A DNA stretch of 64,000 nucleotides from Levilactobacillus yonginensis (lineage in GTDB: Bacteria > Bacillota > Bacilli > Lactobacillales > Lactobacillaceae): assembly GCF_003946265.1 (NCBI RefSeq), contig NZ_RHNO01000001.1, positions 186,001-250,000 on the forward strand, written 5' to 3'. Both the position numbers and the translations under genes were made by a program. The notes under the pieces are model-generated. The model did not search any database, was not told the DNA's origin, and worked only from the letters and a program-made list of their open reading frames with translations. This document shows, piece by piece, positions 49,972 through 57,670 of this stretch (position 1 is the first letter of the stretch; every line of letters begins with the position of its first letter).

Positions 49972-50543
49972 CTAAAGGTTGAAAGTACTGAAACACCCAC
50001 TATGCTTGATATAACAAGGATTGGGTGTAGGGGTTTAGTCAAATATGGCGGGAAATTGTTGCCTTACCGTTCGCCAAATTTTGCCTGGAACGCGGTGGGA
50101 AGGACGGGGCAAGCCAAAGAGCGGTCTTGCCCCTCGCTTGAAGCCGCAAAGCACGTCTCCAAGTCGTTCAAGAAAATCACTTGAAAATTCCACGGCTGAG
50201 TCCAAATTTGACTCACTCTCGGCTACCTAGTGGCGCGCCAATAATATTGCGTAAGTGCTGTCATTTAGGCATCTAAGCTAGCTTATTCTCCAGGAACCTA
50301 TTTAACCGGAGGTGGTCAGAGGTGGAGCCAGCTGTGTCAACGGTGTTAGCCGATTTCGGCTTACAGCGTGGGACGGGTTTGAAGACTGGTGGTTTTTCCA
50401 GGCTTCAAACCGATCCGAAGGACCGCTTTTCAGGCCGGAGGCGTTCCCCACAGCAGGCGGAATCTCTGATTGCCTCCGGTGGCTGGGTGAGACGAATTTA
50501 AGTCGATAATGCTTTACTAGTCTTGGCTTGATAACGGTTTTCG
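49972..50543. mobile_element. MITE-like composite element E2 (right end lost)
   Basis: Left inverted repeat CTAAAGGTTGAAAG at 49972 is followed by the same two-unit layout as E3 (minus unit about 50055-50225, plus unit about 50305-50490). Similarity to E3 stops at about 50543, before the expected right repeat. It ends about 10 nt from the stop codon of the MocR-type gene on the minus strand, so the 3' repeat has been replaced by or lost into host sequence. Confidence 0.78.
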
Positions 50544-50553
50544 CACGCTGTTA

Positions 50554-51960
50554 TTACTGCAATTTTTGCGTTAAAACTTGTTGCAGGCTGGCGTCCATCC
50601 CAGCGAAGTTGAACCGGAAGGATTGCTTAGTGGCACCGTAAATGGGGCCAGGCTTAACCAGGATTTGGTTAGCCAACAGGTCGTTGAAGATGTTGGGGTC
50701 GGCCTGAGTGACCCACAGATAGAAGCCGCCCCGGGGTGTGATAAATTCCCAGTTGGGTCGCTCTTGGCGAAAGATAGCCGTCACGGCTTCACGGCGGGTG
50801 GCCAGTTCGGCGGTGAGCTTGGTAATTTCAGCGGTAAAGGTGTCGCTACTGAGGGCCAAGTGTGCCATGACCTGGGCCAACATGCTGGGTACGATGTCGA
50901 GCTTTTTTTGAACCTGGAGCAACCGTTGGCCAATGGCTTGCGGTGCGACGATCCAGCCCAGACGGGTCGTGGAACCCAGCAGTTTGGAGAGGGAGCTGAT
51001 GTAAATGACGTTCTCAGGCGCCAGAGACTTGAACGTTGGGACGACATCTTCCTTGGGTACGAGCCAGCCAAACACATCATCCTCAATGATGGCAACTTGG
51101 TAGGACTGGCACAGGTGCAGGATTCGTTGGCGTTCGGCTAGCGGCATGACCCGACCGGTTGGGTTTTGGAAGGTGGGATTAAGTATTAATAACTTAATTC
51201 GATGTTTAAGAATTACGTCCTCCAGTACGTCGAGGTCTAAGCCATTAGGTGTCGTTGGGACAGCGTAAGTCTTTACACCGATGGTCTTAAAAATGGCACT
51301 GGAGTTGAAGTAGGAGGGCGAGGCAAATGCCACAGCGTCGCCCATTTGTAGGAGACTTCTGAGTATTAATAACAAAGACTGTTGGGCACCACCAGTAATA
51401 ATTAACGACTGGTTGGTGGTCTTAAACTGGTTACGCTGCGTGTGGAGTCGACTAATTGTATGAATCAATGGCTGATAGCCCGCGTCCTGCTCCTGTTTCT
51501 GAGCCATTAAGAAACTTCGCCAGTCCATCTGAAGGGAGCCAAGTTGCGGAATTAAAGCCATTGGTAGTTCGTTAGCAGCACCGTCGATTAGATGGCCCTT
51601 GTCCAACGCCCGTGCTTGGAGGAGTTTACTCTGATAGGTGTCATCACGAGAAGAACCCGCGTTTTCCAGGAAGACATTCCAGTTTACTTTAGTTGTGAGT
51701 GAATTAACTTGTGGGAGCTCGGAAATAAAGGTACCGCTTCCAGTTTTCTTGACCAGGAGGCCACTCGCGGTGAGTTCCATGAAGGCCCGAGTCACGGTCG
51801 ACCGGTCAACGTGAAGTAACTTCGCCAGGTCTCGTTCTGCGGGGAGTCGTTGTCCGGGAAGTAGCTTGTCCTCTTGGATGAGGCGCTTAACCAGTTGGGT
51901 GATGGCGAGGTATTTTGGCTTAATGGGTGGGAGATCTTCGTGCCAATTAATCATGAGCAA
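50554..51960 (-). CDS. MocR/PdxR family GntR-aminotransferase regulator
   Basis: 468 residues. N-terminal GntR winged helix (KPKYLAITQLVKRLIQEDKLLPGQRLPAERDLAKLLHVDRSTVTRAFMELTASGLL, about 12-75) fused to a fold-type I aminotransferase domain with NPTFQNPTG, IIEDDVFGW and SSLSKLLGSTTRLGW (PLP-binding Lys in SLSKL). Divergently placed from a pyridoxal-kinase-type gene and an ECF S component, so it is most likely a PdxR-type sensor of PLP controlling B6 salvage. TCATG 51960 region: ATG 51960 or 51954. Confidence 0.93.
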   Translation of the reverse strand: MLMINWHEDLPPIKPKYLAITQLVKRLIQEDKLLPGQRLPAERDLAKLLHVDRSTVTRAFMELTASGLLVKKTGSGTFISELPQVNSLTTKVNWNVFLENAGSSRDDTYQSKLLQARALDKGHLIDGAANELPMALIPQLGSLQMDWRSFLMAQKQEQDAGYQPLIHTISRLHTQRNQFKTTNQSLIITGGAQQSLLLILRSLLQMGDAVAFASPSYFNSSAIFKTIGVKTYAVPTTPNGLDLDVLEDVILKHRIKLLILNPTFQNPTGRVMPLAERQRILHLCQSYQVAIIEDDVFGWLVPKEDVVPTFKSLAPENVIYISSLSKLLGSTTRLGWIVAPQAIGQRLLQVQKKLDIVPSMLAQVMAHLALSSDTFTAEITKLTAELATRREAVTAIFRQERPNWEFITPRGGFYLWVTQADPNIFNDLLANQILVKPGPIYGATKQSFRFNFAGMDASLQQVLTQKLQ

Positions 51961-51988
51961 TTTTCCTTTCTTTTGCCCCCAGTATAGT

Positions 51989-52016
51989 AATTGGCTGGAT
52001 TAAAAACAAGCCAATT
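51989..52016. promoter_or_regulatory. Inverted repeat operator in the mocR-pdxK divergent promoter
   Basis: AATTGGCT (51989-51996) and AGCCAATT (52009-52016), spacing 12 bp, with a related ACCAAT at 52042. Candidate PdxR-type binding site in the shared promoter region. Confidence 0.6.
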
Positions 52017-52072
52017 GGCCGTTGTGATTTTTTCACAAAAAACCAATACTAGAACGTGTAGGAGGAGATCAC

Positions 52073-52873
52073 ATGGAAAACGTCTTAACGATTGCTGGAT
52101 CAGACAGTCTGGCCGGCGGTGGTATTCAAGCCGATTTGAAAACGTTTGAAGAGCTCAACGTCTTTGGCGTGAGTGCTCTGACCAGTGTGGCGAGCATCAC
52201 GCCAACCAACTTAACCCTTCATCAGTTACCCACAGCGGTAATCGTTGACCAGTTGACGTCGATTCTGACGCAATTGCCGATTCATTTCGCTAAGACGGGT
52301 CTGCTGGGTGATCTGGCCACCTTGGAGGTCGTGTGTGCACAGCTCGAGTCAACCACGACACAGGTGGTGGTCGACCCGGTCCTGGTCTTTAAGGAAGGGC
52401 AGTCACAATTACAAGCAACTTACATAACCGCCGTCAAGCAACGGCTACTCCCGTTGGGTTACGTGACAACGCCAAATTTGGCGGAAGCGGCGCAACTGAG
52501 TGGGATGACCATCACCAACAAGACGGAGATGGTCGAAGCGGCCAAACGAATTCAGGCAACGGGTTGCCCCAACGTGGTCATCAAGGGTGGTAATCGGTTG
52601 ACTGGGGACGTGGCCAGCGATTATCTGAGAATGGGCAGTGTAGATTATTGGTTTGAGAGTCCAAAGATCGATCGGCAGACGACCGATGGTGCTGGGTGTA
52701 CCTTCTCCGCGGCAATTACTGCGCAACTGGCGAAGGGCCAAGCGTTACCGGAAGCTGTCGAGGTGGCCAAGCGGTTCGTCCACATGGGAATCACCCATGG
52801 TGTAAGCATTAGCGAGCGGCTAGGCAGTGTTTGGCAGGGAGCAAGTCGACAATGGGAGGAAGAGACAAAATGA
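52073..52873 (+). CDS. pdxK: Pyridoxal/hydroxymethylpyrimidine kinase-type (PdxK/ThiD-like)
   Basis: 266 residues. The ribokinase-like signatures are VLTIAGSDSLAGGGIQADLKTFEELNVFG (substrate side) and DGAGCTFSAAITAQLAKG (anion hole, catalytic Asp). The ThiD-like kinases of Firmicutes often act on pyridoxine, pyridoxal and pyridoxamine. The divergent PdxR-type regulator and the ECF component favour vitamin B6. It overlaps the next gene by 4 nt. ggaggag precedes ATG 52073. Confidence 0.9.
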   Translation: MENVLTIAGSDSLAGGGIQADLKTFEELNVFGVSALTSVASITPTNLTLHQLPTAVIVDQLTSILTQLPIHFAKTGLLGDLATLEVVCAQLESTTTQVVVDPVLVFKEGQSQLQATYITAVKQRLLPLGYVTTPNLAEAAQLSGMTITNKTEMVEAAKRIQATGCPNVVIKGGNRLTGDVASDYLRMGSVDYWFESPKIDRQTTDGAGCTFSAAITAQLAKGQALPEAVEVAKRFVHMGITHGVSISERLGSVWQGASRQWEEETK

Positions 52874-53370
52874 AACGTGGATCATTAAGAGAAAACACTT
52901 TAGCAGCTGTGCTGATTGCCATGACCGTGGCGTTGTCAATTTTGGTCGTTATCCCCATTCCCGCAACCAAAGGGATGGTGACACTGTGTGAGGTGGGTAT
53001 CTACACCAGTGCCATTCTTTACGGCGGCCGGATGGGTTTTCTAGTCGGTGGTGCCAGTGGGTTCCTGATCGATATCTTAACGGGTTATCCAGTTTGGTGC
53101 CTGTTCTCGTTGGTCATTCACGGGACGCAAGGCTTGGCAGTCGGGTATTTTACCCCACAAAACAACAAGTCAATCAAAACAATGATTGTGCCACTACTGA
53201 TTGGCAGCGTTATCATGGTCGTTGGGTACTTTTTTGCCACGGCCTTACTGTTTGGCTGGCCCGCGGGGTTAGCTTCAATCTTCAGTAATATTATTCAAGT
53301 TGGATTCGGCATGGTGGTCACGTTGTCAATCGTGGGCAGCCTTGCCAAGTTGAAACCAAATTTAGTTTAG
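52870..53370 (+). CDS. ECF transporter S component, pyridoxine-type
   Basis: About 166 residues from ATG 52870, which overlaps the kinase stop as ATGA. Six hydrophobic helices. The S-component motif region ends in LYGGRMGFLVGGASGFLIDILTGYPVWCLFSLVIHG. Small S components use a shared EcfAA'T energising module. Context (PdxK, PdxR-type) predicts uptake of a B6 vitamer, as for PdxU. The energising module is not in the window. Confidence 0.87.
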   Translation: MKRGSLRENTLAAVLIAMTVALSILVVIPIPATKGMVTLCEVGIYTSAILYGGRMGFLVGGASGFLIDILTGYPVWCLFSLVIHGTQGLAVGYFTPQNNKSIKTMIVPLLIGSVIMVVGYFFATALLFGWPAGLASIFSNIIQVGFGMVVTLSIVGSLAKLKPNLV

Positions 53371-53390
53371 TCTAGGGAGTGTGTGTTGGT

Positions 53391-53951
53391 ATGTTGGATA
53401 TTAATTTGGATGAGTTGAAACAGCAGTTAGCTAAAATTGTACAAGACGTCTTGGACGCCGCAAAATTACACCGAGGAGACCTCTTCGTCTTAGGGTGCTC
53501 AACTAGTGAAATCGTCGGGGGCCACATCGGTAAGAATTCCGATTTGGATGTTGGGATGGCCGTTATCGAGACCCTACGGAGTAAATTAGAACCACTTGGC
53601 GTTCATTTAGCTGTCCAGGGGTGTGAACACATCAACCGGAGCGTGGTTGTTGAACGTGAAGTGGCAGAGAAGAAAGGCTTTGAAATTGTCACGGTTGTGC
53701 CAGCTATGCACGCTGGCGGGGCTGGCTCCATCGCCGCCTTCAAGCAATTCAAGGATCCCGTTGAAGTTGAACATATCGTTGCACAAGCCGGGTTGGACAT
53801 TGGTGACACGTCAATCGGGATGCACGTCAAGTTCGTTCAGGTTCCCGTTCGTCCATCACAATTGGAATTAGGCGGCGCACACGTTACGGCACTACGGTCA
53901 CGGCCAAAGTACGTCGGCGGCCCTCGTGCCAACTACGACCCAATCCAGTAA
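53391..53951 (+). CDS. DUF436 (YwlG) family protein
   Basis: About 186 residues (ATG 53391; GTG 53379 possible). Matches the TIGR01440/DUF436 family: [79 protein letters not shown] and [23 protein letters not shown]. The family has no known reaction; in Bacillus subtilis ywlG lies beside glyA, a PLP enzyme gene. Here it closes a B6 salvage operon, 20 nt after the S component. Suggests a role linked to B6 or glycine metabolism. Confidence 0.9.
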   Translation: MLDINLDELKQQLAKIVQDVLDAAKLHRGDLFVLGCSTSEIVGGHIGKNSDLDVGMAVIETLRSKLEPLGVHLAVQGCEHINRSVVVEREVAEKKGFEIVTVVPAMHAGGAGSIAAFKQFKDPVEVEHIVAQAGLDIGDTSIGMHVKFVQVPVRPSQLELGGAHVTALRSRPKYVGGPRANYDPIQ

Positions 53952-54030
53952 GATTTGCCGTCTTCGGCTGGCAGTCTGTGAGCGATTTTATTACGATGTT
54001 ATTTTAACTAAATTGAAACTATACAAATAG

Positions 54031-54080
54031 AAAGAGGATTGAGACAACTGGGATTACCTAGCTGTTTCAATCCTTTTGCG
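54031..54080 (+). terminator. Terminator of the B6 operon
   Basis: AGGATTGAGACA with TGTTTCAATCCT, followed by TTTTG. Confidence 0.75.
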
Positions 54081-54169
54081 TTAATGTGGATATTTGATAG
54101 TTTTAAGAAATAAGATATTGTGGTTATTTTTATCAACGCGGCATAAGTTTTTTTGCAGTTAACCCAATC

Positions 54170-54358
54170 GTAGCTGGAGGTTGTCAGGGTGGGGCCAGCT
54201 GTGTCGGTGGCGTTAGCTCGGTGATTTACCGAGGTTACGCCACGGGACGAGCTTGGAAACACGCGTTTCTGTCGTGGTTTCAAGTCGAGCTGGAGGACCG
54301 GTTCATAGGCCGGAAGCGGTCCCCACAGCAAGCCGGCACCCTGACAACCGGAGGCGGA
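54170..54358 (+). repeat. Long-stem structured repeat, copy 8 (plus orientation)
   Basis: Closing stem GGTTGTCAGGGTG (54179-54191) pairs perfectly with CACCCTGACAACC (54338-54350). Inner stem CTGTG/CACAG. Hairpins: GTGGCGTTAGCTCGGT with ACCGAGGTTACGCCAC, GCTTGGAAAC with GTTTCAAGTC, and GGACCG with CGGTCC. Core GGTTTCAAGTCGAGCTGGAGGACCG...CCCCACAGC. It ends 3 nt before the stop codon of the convergent HicB-like gene. Confidence 0.8.
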
Positions 54359-54360
54359 AA

Positions 54361-54612
54361 TTATAGTGTAATTGTGATAGCAAAGACGTGCTGGTTAGCA
54401 GTGAGCCGCCAATGCTTGGGGTCCTGATCCATGGCAACAGCTGGATGACACATAAGCTGCTGGATGTCTGCTTTGGCTGCGACGGTCAGTAGTTCTACAC
54501 TGGTTTCGCGGGTCGTTAGTTCGGGCAATGTAGGGGAAGTTGCCACGTAGTAGTGGCCCTCCTGGTTGTGGTATTCAGTCGCAATAATGGGGTAAACGGT
54601 CCGTTTTTTCAT
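54361..54612 (-). CDS. HicB-like orphan protein
   Basis: 83 residues from ATG 54612 (aagggagc upstream; a 9-codon upstream extension is unlikely). YPIIATEYHNQEGHYYVATSPTLPELTTRETSVELLTVAAKADIQQLM resembles the RNase-H-like fold of HicB antitoxins. No HTH or RHH DNA-binding tail and no HicA toxin gene are nearby, so it is probably an orphan or a non-TA relative. The stop codon abuts the structured repeat. Confidence 0.7.
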   Translation of the reverse strand: MKKRTVYPIIATEYHNQEGHYYVATSPTLPELTTRETSVELLTVAAKADIQQLMCHPAVAMDQDPKHWRLTANQHVFAITITL

Positions 54613-54771
54613 AATAAGCTCCCTTGGTTGTTTGGCCAAGTATACCCGTTGGTTGCGGGAAAACCAAGTAAAATTGTAAACGTTTACATTTTTTTTACAA
54701 TGAAATCAATCGTCGCATAATTGTATTTGGCAATCAGGGATTGCAGTGCTTGATGATTCAACGTATATTAA

Positions 54772-55365
54772 CTAAAGGTTGAAAATACTGAAACACCCAC
54801 TATGCTTGATACAACAAGGATTGGGTATTGGGTTTTAGTCAGACATAGTTGGAAATTATCGCCTTACCGTTCGCCAAATTTGGACTGGAACGCGGTGGGA
54901 AGGACAGGACAAGCCAGAAGGCGGTCGTCCCCTCGCTTGAAGCCGCAAAGCACGTCTTCAAGTCACCATTTTCAAGAAATTCACTTGAAAATCCCCCGGC
55001 TAAGTCCAAATTTGACCCACTCTCGGCTACCTAGTGGCGCGCCAATAATTCTGAATAAGTACTGTCATTCAAGCATTTAAGTTAGCTTAGTTTCCAAGAA
55101 TCCGTTTAACCGGAGGAGGTTAGAGGTGGAGTCAGCTGTGTCGACGGTGTTAGCCGATTCTCGGCTTACAGCGTGGGACGTGTTTGGAGACTGGTGGTTT
55201 TTCCAGGCTTCAAACCGAGCCGCAGGACCGCTTTTCAGGCCGGAGGCGTTCCCCACAGCAGGCGGAATCTCTGACCGCCGCAGGTGGCTGGGTGAGGCTA
55301 ATTTTAAGTCGATAACGCTTTTCTATTCTCGGTTTGATAACAGTTTCCGAACTTTCAACCTTTAG
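54772..55365. mobile_element. MITE-like composite element E3 with terminal repeats and 9-bp target duplication
   Basis: 594 bp between CTAAAGGTTGAAAATACTGAAAC at the left and its imperfect inverted copy at the right (ends at CTTTAG 55365). The flanks are GTATATTAA at 54763-54771 and GTATATTAA at 55366-55374, an exact 9-bp target-site duplication. Inside, a minus-oriented structured unit (about 54855-55030; stem CAAATTTGGACT/AGTCCAAATTTG, hairpin ATTTTCAAG/CTTGAAAAT) and a plus-oriented unit (about 55108-55292). No transposase. Typical of a non-autonomous element moved in trans. Confidence 0.9.
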
Positions 55366-55423
55366 GTATATTAAGCTTTACGGCATGAAGTTGTTTGATG
55401 AAAGCAGAAAGGAAGTTTACTGA

Positions 55424-56059
55424 ATGAATGCACCTAGACTAGCCAGGGCAGCCCTGTCGCCCGTTGAATTTACTAGCATTGAGCAGGAGGAGGACCACTT
55501 ACTACAGTTTGGTGACTTACAAGGTCAGACAGTAGAAGAAATGGTGCAGGAACATCCGATGATTGATCAGTGCTATTTCAAAGGCATGACGTTTTTAAAC
55601 GATACCTTTGATCGGTTTGAACTAACGGATGTTGTCTTTGAAAATTGTACGCTGGCGAATTGCCAATTGACCGGTGCCAGTTGGTATCGGGTGCAGTTTC
55701 AGAACTGTAAATTGGTGGGTTCCACGCTGGACCACGCCGTTTTGAAGGATGTGGCTTTTCAGGATTGTGATTTATCATTAGCTAATCTCAACCAGGCAAA
55801 ACTCACGAACGTTACGTTTACTGATTCCCGGTTGAAGGAATTGAACTGCTTGGACACCCAGTTGCGTCAGGTAAAGTTGGTTGGCTGTGATTTAGATGCC
55901 GCTGACTTTACGGAAACGTCGTTGAAAAAGACCGACTTAACGACCTGTTCGTTTACCACGCTGCAAGCAACGGCATTGGATGTCCGCGGCTGTCAGATGA
56001 CCACGGAGCAGGCAGCGTACTTTGCCCAACTTTTTCTTGGCATTGACTGGCTAGCGTGA
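55424..56059 (+). CDS. Pentapeptide repeat protein
   Basis: 211 residues. The N-terminal about 45 residues are not repetitive; then about 24 A(D/N)LXX-like pentapeptides: CYFKG MTFLN DTFDR FELTD VVFEN CTLAN CQLTG ASWYR VQFQN CKLVG STLDH. They form a right-handed quadrilateral beta-helix. Relatives include Qnr/MfpA, which mimic DNA and bind gyrase, but no specific Qnr loops were seen, so function is open. ggaagtttactga precedes ATG 55424. Its end overlaps the convergent LacI gene by 9 nt. Confidence 0.9.
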   Translation: MNAPRLARAALSPVEFTSIEQEEDHLLQFGDLQGQTVEEMVQEHPMIDQCYFKGMTFLNDTFDRFELTDVVFENCTLANCQLTGASWYRVQFQNCKLVGSTLDHAVLKDVAFQDCDLSLANLNQAKLTNVTFTDSRLKELNCLDTQLRQVKLVGCDLDAADFTETSLKKTDLTTCSFTTLQATALDVRGCQMTTEQAAYFAQLFLGIDWLA

Positions 56060-57028
56060 AATGGTCGTGGCAGCCAAACGAATCTCGGCGGGGAGCATGT
56101 CAGCACCGTTGATCCGGTCTAACAACCGATCGATGGCGGTCTTACCCAACTGATTGATGGGCTGGCGAGCAGTGACGATGGGTTGAGGGAGAAAGTCAAA
56201 CCAGTCCTGATCGTCAAATCCTCCCAGTTGAAGGGTGGGGAGGGCTAACTCGGGTAATTTCCGAAGAACGCCTTCCATGATGGTATTGTCGGCGACAAAG
56301 AGGCCATCACACTTCTGGTTGACCAGCAGTTGGCGGGTCATCTGCGGAACGTTACTGTTATCTGTACGAGCCGTGGCCTCAATTGCGGGATCGGGTTCCA
56401 GGCCAGCTGCAATGAGGGCTTGCTGGTATCCCTGCAGGCGTTCAGCAGCGGTAAAAGACACGGCACTGTTGATGATGCCGACGCGCTGGGCACCTTGCGT
56501 AATCAGTTGCGCGACGATGTCTTGCGTTCCTTGGACATTATCGACTAAGACCCGGTCGAAGGGCGTTTCAATGCCAGCGGGTGGCATACGGTCCACGAAG
56601 ACGGCCGGTGTGTCACCCAGGATGGCGGCGTAATCCGTGGGACCGCCGGCACTGGTGATAATGACGCCGTCCACCTGCTTTTCCAGCATCAAGTTGAGCG
56701 CGTTGGCCTCCTTAGCCAGACTTTCGTCAGTATTCACGATTAAAACGTCATACCCAGCCTTGCCAGCGGCGTCCTCAATCGCCCGAATCAGGCGGGTGAA
56801 GAAGTCGTTCAGAATATCGGGGATGATGACGCCGAGGGTGTGGGTCTGTTGTAGCCGGATGCTGCGAGCAAGCCCATTGGGATGGTACCCAAGATTATTG
56901 GCGATGTTTTGAATCTTCTGGCGCGTGTCGCGTTTGACACGGGGGCTTTGGCTGAGCGCCCGCGAAACGGTAGCTTCTGAGACGCCTGCCGCCTTTGCCA
57001 CATCTTTAATGGTTACTTTTCCAGTCAA
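56051..57028 (-). CDS. LacI family transcriptional regulator
   Basis: 325 residues from TTG 57028 (gaggtga upstream). The HTH VTIKDVAKAAGVSEATVSRALSQSPRVKRDTRQKIQNIANNLGYHPNGLARSIR is canonical. The periplasmic-binding-protein-like core (about 60-325) has the usual DILNDFFTRLIRAIEDAAGKAGYDVLIVNTDES. Effector unknown; no sugar genes adjacent. Candidate operators (GGTAGCGYTTWA) occur upstream and around tRNA-Gln. Confidence 0.93.
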   Translation of the reverse strand: MTGKVTIKDVAKAAGVSEATVSRALSQSPRVKRDTRQKIQNIANNLGYHPNGLARSIRLQQTHTLGVIIPDILNDFFTRLIRAIEDAAGKAGYDVLIVNTDESLAKEANALNLMLEKQVDGVIITSAGGPTDYAAILGDTPAVFVDRMPPAGIETPFDRVLVDNVQGTQDIVAQLITQGAQRVGIINSAVSFTAAERLQGYQQALIAAGLEPDPAIEATARTDNSNVPQMTRQLLVNQKCDGLFVADNTIMEGVLRKLPELALPTLQLGGFDDQDWFDFLPQPIVTARQPINQLGKTAIDRLLDRINGADMLPAEIRLAATTISR

Positions 57029-57237
57029 TCAGAGTCACCTCTTATTAATAAGATTTCGGTTTATTAGGACTAAAAATAAGCGCACTGTCCAATGAATTAT
57101 CACCTATGGTAGCGTTTTAGGTGGACTAGCGTCAACTTATCTTGAAAAATGATGAAAAAATGCAAAAAAAGACTTGCGTAATCTTGGACATAAATGCTAA
57201 AATTATTACCTGTTGAGTCAGTAATGACGTCAATTCT

Positions 57238-57309
57238 TGGGCTATAGCCAAGTGGTAAGGCAACGGGTTTTGATCCCGTGATGCGCTGGTTCGAACCCAG
57301 CTAGCCCAA
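57238..57309 (+). tRNA. trnQ: tRNA-Gln (UUG)
   Basis: Full cloverleaf: acceptor TGGGCTA with TAGCCCA, D-arm, anticodon loop TTTTGAT (anticodon TTG), T-loop GGTTCGAACC. No CCA is encoded; the discriminator is A57309. Confidence 0.95.
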
Positions 57310-57325
57310 TTCGTTATGCCTTAAA

Positions 57326-57369
57326 CGCTACCGATTAGCAAGCAATTGCTATGACGGTAGTTTTTTTTT
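57326..57369 (+). terminator. Terminator of tRNA-Gln
   Basis: CTACCG with CGGTAG arms, inner AGCAA/TTGCT, followed by nine T residues. Confidence 0.83.
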
Positions 57370-57670
57370 CGGCCAAATTAAGTTGAACTTGCAAGTAAAG
57401 TTCCGGTGGTAAAAAAAGATTTTCAGAAAAATAAGTCTTATTTTTGGTAGCGCTTAATTACTTGTTGCACAAGCAAAAACAGTGAGTTAAACTAGGGCAG
57501 TAAGTAGTAGGAAAAGTTTTGCCAAAAACTATATTCGTTATGAATTGATTGAATATATTTTGATTTAATCGTATAAATTATACGGTGTGGCGTCTATTAA
57601 TTTTACTTATCGGTTGACAGGGGAAAATCTAGGCGATATAATGCAGTTAAATTAAATACGTATTAAGCCG

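Larger units (their letters stand above)
57109..57460. promoter_or_regulatory. Three LacI-type operator candidates around tRNA-Gln
   Basis: GGTAGCGTTTTA (57109-57120), TTAAACGCTACC (57321-57332, opposite orientation) and GGTAGCGCTTAA (57449-57460). The shared GGTAGCGYTTWA motif with a central CG fits LacI-family sites. The first lies in the promoter region of the LacI gene. Confidence 0.5.

Noticed and set aside
44015-55365. CRISPR array from recurring sequences
   Set aside because: Repeats are 130-600 bp, few, irregularly spaced and carry no spacers; no cas genes.
55424-56059. Quinolone-resistance (Qnr) gene
   Set aside because: Pentapeptide repeats are present, but the specific loops and dimer tail of Qnr were not recognised.
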